Shown here piece after piece: positions 18,966-28,000 of a DNA stretch of 59,926 nt. The position numbers were made by a program, and so were the translations under genes. The stretch comes from a virus. The notes under the pieces are model-generated. The model saw only the letters and a list, made by a program, of their open reading frames with translations. It did not search any database and was not told the origin of the DNA. The DNA lies in the IMG/VR virus record IMGVR_UViG_3300017714_002497, positions 1-59,926 of that record. One strand, written 5' to 3'. Every line of letters begins with the position of its first letter. The first letter of the stretch is position 1.

Positions 18966-19348
18966 TAGATTTCCAAGACCTTCTCAATCTTACGTGAACT
19001 ACGTAACTTTTGATAGTCATTATAGTATTCATTGATAACTTCAAAATACAAACTAGAAATATCTTCTAGGAACTTAGTAGTATCTTCAATTTTAACTGGA
19101 ATATCATTCTTATCAAGCAAGATTACTTCTGTCTTGCCTGCACTAACAATAGTACTCATAAATCCAATTAACTCTTGCGATACTTTAAATGTACCACCAT
19201 AACTACTGTAACTCAGTAAATTCTGTGTTTTAACTTTTAGGTTGTTTTTATTAAGGTTGAAAGTCTGCATAGTGTTCGAAAACTCTAATGCTCTTTCTAG
19301 CCGTTCAAGTTCGGTACTTGAAGGCGTAATATTCTCTTTTTTTGACAT
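18965..19348 (-). CDS. Small protein heading the island operon
   Basis: 127 residues from the ATG at 19348, chosen because AAGGAG lies 8 bases before it; an in-frame start 11 codons earlier falls next to the -10 box and lacks a ribosome site. The sequence is charged, with a predicted helix (ELERLERALEFSNTMQTFNL) and a C-terminal helix ending in SSRKIEKVLEI. I believe similar small proteins occur near the tail genes of marine T4-like phages, but I cannot name a function. It is the first gene behind the sigma70 promoter at 19401-19373. Confidence 0.82.
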   Translation of the reverse strand: MSKKENITPSSTELERLERALEFSNTMQTFNLNKNNLKVKTQNLLSYSSYGGTFKVSQELIGFMSTIVSAGKTEVILLDKNDIPVKIEDTTKFLEDISSLYFEVINEYYNDYQKLRSSRKIEKVLEI

Positions 19349-19372
19349 GGTTATACTCCTTGTATTCTTATA

Positions 19373-19401
19373 ATAATACAAGAAAATAGGGCGTTTGTCA
19401 A
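19373..19401 (-). promoter_or_regulatory. Sigma70-type promoter of the glycan/radical-SAM operon
   Basis: On the minus strand the -35 box TTGACA (19401-19396) and -10 box TATTAT (19378-19373) are separated by exactly 17 bases. Transcription would start near 19366, giving an untranslated leader of about 18 bases before the ATG at 19348. The -35 box lies just beyond the stop codon of the structural gene at 19405. No T4-late motif is found there, so the island is probably served by host RNA polymerase early or mid-infection, unlike the virion genes upstream. Confidence 0.75.
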
Positions 19402-19404
19402 GCC

Positions 19405-20358
19405 TTAAAGTTGTGAAATGTGCGAAAATGTTGGGGAAGTGATTACTACACCATTACCTGATGCATCTTGGTCGTCTGCACGTAGCAAATCTAGTTGTAC
19501 TGTTAGAGTTCCTGCTACGTAATCTGTCAAATTGAACGTACTTGTAGTGTAAGCATCAATAAAATCTAGCTTAAAATCTATAGCATTATTGCCATTTAGT
19601 CTAGCATATACTTCAAATTGGTTATTTGTATAGTATCCACTGCTACCATCACCGCCTGATTTTTCGTAGATTTTAGCATATGTTGATGTTAAAGATGTAA
19701 ATCCTCCAGCTGGAGTACCTACACCGCCTGTCGCTTCTGTAAGATTATGACTTAGTTTTAATATACCGATATTAGAAAACATCGTTTGCCAATCTACACT
19801 TTGCTTGTGTGATGCATCAACACCTGTTAATGATGTATCTATTCTTAAGTCACTGCCTGTATTAAAGAAATGTCTACGTGCATCTTCATCTGCAAATATA
19901 ACAGATACTTCATAGTTTACGTTTGAACTCCAAGTGTGTACTGCGCCAGCACCTGGAACATCGAATGTTTTTGATGATGATATTTTGTTTGACTCTGCCG
20001 TCATTTGTGCTATGTCAAAGTTTAATTTATTTGCACGAACATTGGTGATATCTACTTCTAAGTTCGGTAGCAATTTAATTATTTGTCCTGCAGAAGGAAA
20101 CTCAGGGTCATTAGTATCTTCCGGTGAGTTGATAGTAGTGCCCTGATGTCTTCCTGCAAATTTTAAGGCAGTTAGGAGTAACTGCATATGAGAAGCATTA
20201 ATTTTTGTGCCACTTGCTACGTGAGGGATAACGAGTTGGTCTTGACCATAACCTGAGTCGCCCGCACCAATTCCAACAATTTCGTTTATATCATCTGCGA
20301 AACCGTTATAATCGGATGCTCGTATCTTTCCTCCTAAGTAGTAACTTTGTGGTGCCAT
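19405..20358 (-). CDS. Virion structural protein, fibre-like
   Basis: 317 residues, low in Cys and rich in Gly, Ser, Thr and Asn, as in phage fibres and decoration proteins. It begins MAPQSYYLGGKIRASDYNGF. From about residue 140 it shares a domain with the next protein upstream (20393-21304): SVIFADEDARRHFFNTGSDL here against VTFSDANNMDAWFSAGGEIR there, followed in both by a ...DW/SW..M/L...lG...L/R pattern. They are therefore diverged paralogues. Its position after the baseplate genes suggests a tail-fibre or baseplate-peripheral protein. The receptor is unknown. Confidence 0.6.
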   Translation of the reverse strand: MAPQSYYLGGKIRASDYNGFADDINEIVGIGAGDSGYGQDQLVIPHVASGTKINASHMQLLLTALKFAGRHQGTTINSPEDTNDPEFPSAGQIIKLLPNLEVDITNVRANKLNFDIAQMTAESNKISSSKTFDVPGAGAVHTWSSNVNYEVSVIFADEDARRHFFNTGSDLRIDTSLTGVDASHKQSVDWQTMFSNIGILKLSHNLTEATGGVGTPAGGFTSLTSTYAKIYEKSGGDGSSGYYTNNQFEVYARLNGNNAIDFKLDFIDAYTTSTFNLTDYVAGTLTVQLDLLRADDQDASGNGVVITSPTFSHISQL

Positions 20359-20392
20359 CTTATTAACCTATCTCTTTTCATTAGAAAATCTA

Positions 20393-21304
20393 TTAAGCTA
20401 GATTGTCTATTACCGTAAAACTTGGGTTCGAAATATTTACAGAACCCGCATCGGAGTTAGCTAACTTCAATGAATTGACTGTTACTGTAGATGTGCCTAC
20501 CACTTGGTCTGCACCTGTCCATGACCATGCTCCGCCATATCCTGAACCAGAATCTGACCTCGCTGTATGGGCATCTACCAATTTAATTTTAACAAAAACT
20601 TGATTGGTATCTTTGTATGCTTCGATGCATATATAGTTTGAACTATAATCACTATCGTCTGCATATTCTTTTTTAATTTCTGTATAAGAACCAGTTAAGT
20701 CTGAATATTTTTTACGTGTTGAAGAATCAACGTTAGTTGAGTCTGTTGGACGTACTGAAATTCTGTATGTTCCTAATTCTGCTGTTAATTGCTCCCATGA
20801 AGTTCCTTGCTGATTGTTAGTTGTATCATTGTGTGATGCAGTAACTCGGATTTCTCCGCCAGCTGAGAACCATGCATCCATATTGTTTGCATCTGAGAAT
20901 GTAACTCTTACGATTTGTATTTTCTCACCGTTCCAGTCACTCACTGTTTGTGAAGTTTCCTGTGTTACACTCATGTCCCAACCACTTGAATTGTTCCAAG
21001 GATTATCAAAGTGGTCACTGATAGTTGAAGTAAAAGACGTTGCATCGTTAAAAAATTGCTCATCTTCAATTACATCACCAGCATTAACCGCCGTAAAAGG
21101 ATTTGTAATGTTATAATAATTTGCTACCTTACTTGCCGCAGAGAAAATAGAATCTTGATATGCATCATCGATTGTATCACCTGCCGCAGGATTGGCCGCT
21201 ACCGTGTGACTTTGGTTATAGCCACCGTGAACACCTGTTCCGTTTAGTATCGAATTCAAGGTGTCTCTTAGTGTACTTAAGTCACTGTTTGATATCACCG
21301 CCAT
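20393..21304 (-). CDS. Virion structural protein, fibre-like paralogue
   Basis: 303 residues; Ser, Thr, Asn and Asp rich with almost no Cys. The first ~100 residues are helical (SDLSTLRDTLNSILNG...), the rest beta-rich. The shared domain with the 19405-20358 protein runs from about residue 130 (VTFSDANNMDAWFSAGGEIR) to the C-terminal DAHTAR...SNPSFTVIDNLA part. A GGAG ribosome site precedes the ATG. The 34-base gap to the next gene has no terminator, so the two are probably co-transcribed from the late promoter at 22065-22073. Function as a fibre or adhesin component is inferred from composition and position. Confidence 0.6.
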   Translation of the reverse strand: MAVISNSDLSTLRDTLNSILNGTGVHGGYNQSHTVAANPAAGDTIDDAYQDSIFSAASKVANYYNITNPFTAVNAGDVIEDEQFFNDATSFTSTISDHFDNPWNNSSGWDMSVTQETSQTVSDWNGEKIQIVRVTFSDANNMDAWFSAGGEIRVTASHNDTTNNQQGTSWEQLTAELGTYRISVRPTDSTNVDSSTRKKYSDLTGSYTEIKKEYADDSDYSSNYICIEAYKDTNQVFVKIKLVDAHTARSDSGSGYGGAWSWTGADQVVGTSTVTVNSLKLANSDAGSVNISNPSFTVIDNLA

Positions 21305-21367
21305 GTTTTTACTCCTAAATTTGACTAGTCATTAAATTCTTAATCAAGAGATATTTCCGGATTTCTC

Positions 21368-22039
21368 TTAACTAAGTTGAATAGTTATCGTATAATCTAT
21401 TTCGATAGTCCTATTCGCTGACAATAACACAGGATGAAATGTTACATGTGTTAGCATCAGGGTCTTTGTTTCGTCTAATACGCCAGCATCTGTTACGCCA
21501 GCTAATAGACCAATTTCGTCAAATGTAAACGCCGCGACACTTTGGCTATGGGTATTGCTATCCGTTATTGGTAAATCAACACTTGGATCGCTTGTTTTGA
21601 CCATTGCTTCGTATTTGTCGTGATCCAGCTTTACATTAAAATTAATCTTTGATGTGTTTTCTGGAATTGTAATTCCAGCTTCATCTTGTCCAGGATGAAA
21701 TACTGTATTAGTAGTCTCCTGTTGATACGTCTTAGAATATAACTTTGAATTACTCGCAGTCATATCTAACTTGTCGTATGTTGTGAAAACTCTTGGAGAA
21801 CGGTATGATAGTGTAGTAGTTGAATTACTACCGCCATTACCGAACGCCATCCAATTGATAAACGGTGATGTACCAGTACCATTGACACTTGTTGGTTGAC
21901 CAGCAAGCCCACAGGCTAGTACATATGCCATATTACCTGGATGAATAGCATTTTTCTTGTCAACAAGTACTTTTCCTGTCTCAACATCTGATATTTTGAG
22001 CATTCCCACTACTTGTGCTTGTATATTATCTTTAAACAT
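21368..22039 (-). CDS. Virion structural protein downstream of the giant baseplate gene
   Basis: 223 residues. Starts MFKDNIQAQVVGMLKISDVE and has a HPGNMAYVLACGLAGQP segment, then FINWMAFGNGGSNSTTTLSYRSPRV stretches that look like a beta-rich receptor or collar domain. No catalytic residues are recognised. It is the first gene behind a T4-type late promoter (22073-22065) and is followed by the two fibre-like genes, forming a three-gene late unit. A role at the tail tip or fibre base is inferred. Confidence 0.6.
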   Translation of the reverse strand: MFKDNIQAQVVGMLKISDVETGKVLVDKKNAIHPGNMAYVLACGLAGQPTSVNGTGTSPFINWMAFGNGGSNSTTTLSYRSPRVFTTYDKLDMTASNSKLYSKTYQQETTNTVFHPGQDEAGITIPENTSKINFNVKLDHDKYEAMVKTSDPSVDLPITDSNTHSQSVAAFTFDEIGLLAGVTDAGVLDETKTLMLTHVTFHPVLLSANRTIEIDYTITIQLS

Positions 22040-22064
22040 TTTTATCTCTCTTAGTAATCTTAAC

Positions 22065-22073
22065 TATTTATCA
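22065..22073 (-). promoter_or_regulatory. T4-type late promoter
   Basis: GATAAATAG on the minus strand, a one-step variant of the T4 late box TATAAATA recognised by gp55-containing polymerase. It lies between the stop of the giant gene (22093) and the ATG at 22039, leaving a leader of about 15 to 20 bases. It would drive the three structural genes to 19405. The same box appears before gp25 and the gp48-like gene, which supports the reading. Confidence 0.6.
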
Positions 22074-22092
22074 AAATACCTTCCATATCATT

Positions 22093-25000
22093 TTATATCC
22101 ACTCTGGCTTCAATTTACCGTGCAACGTCATTTCAAGTGGCGTATCTAACGCATAAATTTTATTAGCAGTGCCAGGAGATATGTGTAATCCTGTATATAG
22201 ACCTCTTTCGTCAATAGTAAGGTTTTGTGATGCTTTCTTGTTGTATGTCATAAATTCTATGATACCTGTTGTCTCATTCTCAAAAGCAATCAATTTCTTG
22301 TTCTTCTTAGATGCAGTTGTGAAGGATGCCGGAGTATTTACTACTAATGTCGTTCCATCGAATGTTGTAGCAGTCGATTCGGCTTTCACTTCTATTTTCC
22401 ACCCACGACCAAACATATCATACACAAACATATAAGTCTTGTCATGTGTAGTTCTGGTATCGTCAGTGTATCTCTTGACTTTCACAGTTGAGGAATCTAA
22501 AAACTTAGGAAGAACTAAGCCAGTATCGAACCCACCTTCGTCATTTGTATTCTGATATCTTGTTCTTAATAGTCTTCCTTGCTCCCAAGTTCCATCTTCT
22601 ATGTCTGGATAGTTATCTGCATCAATGATATTTTCATTTCCGCCTTCTAGTATGTCATCACTATAACGTGAATGATTACCAAAGTCAAGTTTAATTTTGT
22701 GTAATTCTTCTATATCTACATTTGTGTTTGCAACTTCGTTTTGATTGTAGTGTCTTCTCTTAGTTCTTATCTTAGTGTGATAAGGTTTAGCTTCATTAAT
22801 ATACTCTACAATATCTTCTTCACTATCACGTTGGTATATTGCATATTGTCTAAACTCTCTGTGGAATAATCTTATATCTATGTAACTTGATTTGAATAAC
22901 CAATCTGGATGTGACTTTTCAGTATACAAATAATTAATCATACCAAATATCATATTATTAAGAAGATAAGGTACAGGATAACCTCTCAGTAAAGAAAATA
23001 GTTCTTGTATCTGAACACCCAATGCGTTTTCGTAATACTGTTCTGATGCTACGTCATTTTCTGGTTTGACAACATCTACATAAGATAAATTCAATGAACT
23101 ATTAGACCTATTAACTAATCGTAGAACACCTTCATGTTCTGCATAGAATTCATTATGAGTTGGTAATTCTAATTTAAATGATTTGATTCCTTCTCTATAT
23201 AATTTTAACATGTCAAATGTTCTTGTTTTAGATAGATAACCAAATCTTTTAATTTCTTTGTATTCGTCTTTTAGATACCAATCTTTCATAGACATAGCTA
23301 ATTCATCTGGGTGTATAAAATCTTTATAGAATGGGAAGTCACCTTTTAAGAATCTGTTACTCATTTCTTTATTCATAAGTGAAGAAAAGTTTTCTCTAGC
23401 ACTTTGTAGATTTGTAAACCAACTGTTTGCTACAGGCTGTACTCTGTATACTCTAACTACATCATCAACTAATACAGTAACAGATGAAGCAATTTTCAAT
23501 TTTGCGTTGTTGGCATTTACTGAATCAATATCAAAACTAATATCTTTAGCATCAATTATTTTAGAATTCAATGTAGCAACTATATCGTTTATCGTTGCAT
23601 CATCGGTTCCTTCACCATATAATCCTGATAAAATTGGGAAAGGTATACTAGCAAAGTTAGGATCACCTAACATAGACTGTTCGACTAATTTTTGGTCATA
23701 TTGTTGGAACGTTATACCTGCCAGGCTATCTACAAGTTGATTTAATATTTCTCCATCAACTGGTGAACTTGGTGCACCAAGGTCTCCGCCTTCCCTAATA
23801 AATTTCCAGTCAACATGTTTAGTATCTATATCTGGTGTTACTCTGTATTCAACTGTTGCTGATATCTTTTCATTTTCAAACACGTAAGCATTATTGCTTA
23901 TAATAATTTTATTAGCTGAGACTGGAATAAATTTATTATTAATGTCACCAGATTCAATTAGCATTTTTATTTCTGCGATACTTAGAGATTTGTTTCCAAC
24001 AGGCTCATTACCAACTTCACTCCAATAAAAGTATTCAGTAATAGATTTATTTTTAATCGTATCAAAATAAACTTTAGTTGTGAATGTTGTAATTCCTTCT
24101 GGGAGTTCCTGACTCTTTGTCCATTGTTTGATATTAATTTCTGAACCTGGAACTAACTTGCCCCAATATTTTGACACGTGTGCTTCTACTAAGTTTTTGT
24201 TCAAGTCACCGTAATCGTTGTATCTATAATAACGTGCAAGACTTGTATCCCACCAAATCTTTCCTAAATTCTCATCAAGCCACAATTCATTAGAACTTGT
24301 TTCATCATATCCTGCAGGATCTTCCCAAGTTATATAATCAATGTCTTTAACTGCTGTTCCTGGGAACTTTAAGTTTAGTGGATCGAATAACTGATAGTTA
24401 AAGAAGTTTTCACCATCACGTAAAATCATACGTTTCATATAATCTACTTCAAGTGTATTTGCTTGTCTGTTTCTTATTAATAATGTTCCTGTACTATTTC
24501 TAGTTAAAATAGCCCAGCCTTCACCATCATAATTGTCTGCCCAAATTAATGCTTCTGAATTTAATCCTAAGTCAGTATAGAATTCATCAAACTTTTCAAA
24601 CCTAAAGAATGGAGTAAATCTCATAGACTTCCAACGCATTGCTTTGAAATTAGCATTACTTGTTACACTAGTATATTCTCTATACAATCCTAATTTATTT
24701 AACATAGCTTCTGTTGTTCCGCTAAATGTTAAACTAACATTACTTGATGTAAATACCATTCTGCCATCACTAGTGATGTTTGCAGATACGTCTGTTGATT
24801 GTGAGTTTATTTGGTCTTTGAATTCTGTTGCACTACTGCTAGTAGTTATAGCATTTGAATATGTTCCTACTGGTATACCTATGTCATTAAGTGGGTTACC
24901 AATTACATTTGTTAGAACAATACTAGATTGTGTACTTGTAATTTGTAATTGTCTTCCAGAAGTTCCTTTCGTAACTGTTACACCCGTAACGCCTGATAGT

Positions 25001-28000
25001 GCTTGATTTTCTATATCTTCTTTTATGTTTGTTAGAGAATCTACTGTAACTGTTGTAGATGAAAATCCTAATCTACTCATTGCTCCAGCAGTTACTTCTA
25101 CGATTTCTAAAGTTGGATTAGAACTTGTAATCGATATTGCACCACCTGTTGCTGTTGCTGTCACTCCAGATAAAGCAGGAATAGAATTTATTTGATTTAC
25201 TACTGATGTTGATGTTGGTTCAGATGTTGCGTTGTATGTACCAGCACTCATTCCTAATGTCGTTAATGCAGTACCACCTAAGACCATTGTATTGTTTGAA
25301 CTTGCTATTGTTAGTATGCCACCTACTGATACAGTGGCTGTTATACCAGCGATTGTTGACAATTCTGTAGCAATGTTTTCAAACTTACTTGCTCTATAAG
25401 AAGTGCCTGTAGATAGACCTAAATCTTGTAATGCTGATCCTGATAATTCTAAAACACCAGAACTAGTTGTCAATACTAATTCATCATCAACTGTTTTACT
25501 TGCAACAACATCTATACTATTTGTATTAATATTTGTTATAACTGCATCAACATCATCTCCTGATATTAATGATAACAGTGTTCCATTAATCTGTAGTGGT
25601 TTGTTTTGTGGTATCGTTGGTGCTAGTACTGTTCCTGTGACTGTTAAATCTGCGAAAGATTTTGTTACACTATCTACTATTACAGTTTCTCCAGCAGATA
25701 TTGCCGTAGTTTCTGTTGCAGTAGAACTTTCACTGATACTAGATACGGCACTAAAATCAACTGTAAGTGTTGTGCCATTGATTGTGACTTCATCATCTTT
25801 TTGAGAAGTTAAACCAGATGTTGCTGTTGCAGTTGTACCTCTAAATGTAACAAGTGTATTTGAGTTTTCTATTGTTCCGTTTGCCCCATATACAATCATC
25901 TGCATTCTTTCATTTGAAGAAACAACTGGATCAACTGTTGCTGATTCACCACCAATGTTTATTCCACTAGATGATGTTCCACTTCCTGGTACATATGAGA
26001 ATGTTGTTCCATCTATAACGAGACTGTCACCAGTAGATATAACTGGATTACTTACTGAGCCGATAGCTTCAACGCCTTGTTGTGATGAAGTTGGTACAAA
26101 TAAACTATTACTTGTAGAACTATCAATCTCAACAATAAGAGGTTCGTAGTTTAATTCAAATACTAAGTATTCATAAATTAATATACCATCAACTGTTTTT
26201 GTTCCGTTACTTACTAGATAATAATAATCAGCAACTTCGGGATCAATGGTTGAGTTTTTAATTTTTAAATATACAGTTTCAACTGTATCGATTTCATTTG
26301 TTAAACCAATGTATAATTGGTTATCATCTGTTTCACCTATGTAGGCAATTTCTGCAACTTCACTTAATCTTCTTACGTCCCATTCTCTGTTAGGATCAAA
26401 TTGAATCCATGCAGTATCGCCTTCATATAATGTTTCATTATTTAAATTTACTAAATCATATTCTGTTTTTACTGTGTGATTTACATCACTGCCGTCAACA
26501 TATCCTGTAGTCTTTACAGGGTAATACTTTGGTATCTCTCTGAATACGAATGGTTGTGGAAGATTATCATATGAAATCGTATGTGGATCACTTAAGATTT
26601 CAATAGTATTGACATCTTGTGATACTTTATATCCGTTGTTTAATTTTCCATATTCATTAATTTTTACTGCCCAAACATCTTGGTGTGTAACATCTTTATA
26701 GTTACTATTGTTATTAATAATTCTATTGATAGCAGACTCAGTTCCTTTATGAGATAAGAATCCTTTATAAAACTCTAATGAACTTTCTCTTTCTATTCCA
26801 TGATTTGAAAGATATGCTCTTTTGCTATAACCAATCTGTGAACCTTTAAGAGTGTTAGTTGAATCTAAACTTTGGTCAATAAGTGTATCTCTATAATATT
26901 TTGATTCTTCTGCGATAGTTTCAAAGTTTGGAATCAGTTCATCGCCGTATGTTAAATAACCATCTACTGTTAATGTACCGTCCCAATCGATATTTCTATT
27001 ACAATCAATTTGCATACGTAAGTTTCTATTATGATTGTGAGGATCATATATAACATCGTTATAACTATCTACTCTGTCTACAACAAATGCGTGTTCAACA
27101 TCTTTAATATCAATTTTCATTCCGTAAATCGGAACATCACTTCTAAAGTTTATTGTTTTGCCATCTGTCGTAAAGTTAATTGAAGTATTTGGAATTAATC
27201 TACCTGATGCATCGACTACACGATAAAAGTTTTTATGTGTTTCTTTTCTTACTGTTGCTACACCGTACGGTGCTGTAAAATTACCTGATAGTAACATAGG
27301 AGACAATGTAATAAAGTCACCTGGTTCATGTGTTTCTGAACTCCACTCTAAAAACTTTAATAGTAACTGTTCATAATTTATTGTGTTACCTTGTTCGTCT
27401 ATATCTGTGAAACCCCAACCTATTAATTCTAAATATTTCTGATAGCCTACCATTAAGTGTGCAACATCATCTATTGAAGTTACTATGTCTCCATAGTTAA
27501 AAGATTTAATTGCATCATTTTGAAATTCTTTATACCCATATGCAGTGATAACATTAGTTGTAGGCCATTCTACTAATTGTTTCCAATCTTCAATGTTATC
27601 ATCTAATAATGTTGTTGATGTATGTTCACGTAAACAAACATAAGCCTGACCTTGATATTTCATGTAACTGTCTTGTCTATAGAAATATCCTTCTTGCCAT
27701 TCATTAAGATTCATTCTATCGCCTTTAGTACTGAATGCTTTTTCTCCAGAACTTCTGTCCCAATCCATAGCAAAGAATGTAGGATTTACTTCATCGTATC
27801 CTTGAACTCTATAACCAAAAGATTGTGTCTTAGGCTGTGAAATCATTACCCATGCTTGATAATCAAAATTTATAGCACCAGTAAATTCTGCCGTTGTTTG
27901 TCCGTCTAACTTTCTTTTATAATATTTTTTATCAGATTCGTTATATACAATATCGCCTGGTTTATATGAAGCAGTATTTCCTAATGCGTATATTGGATGT

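Noticed and set aside
24650-25620. CRISPR array or DNA tandem repeat
   Set aside because: The periodicity is at protein level only; DNA copies are diverged and there are no constant-length repeats and spacers.
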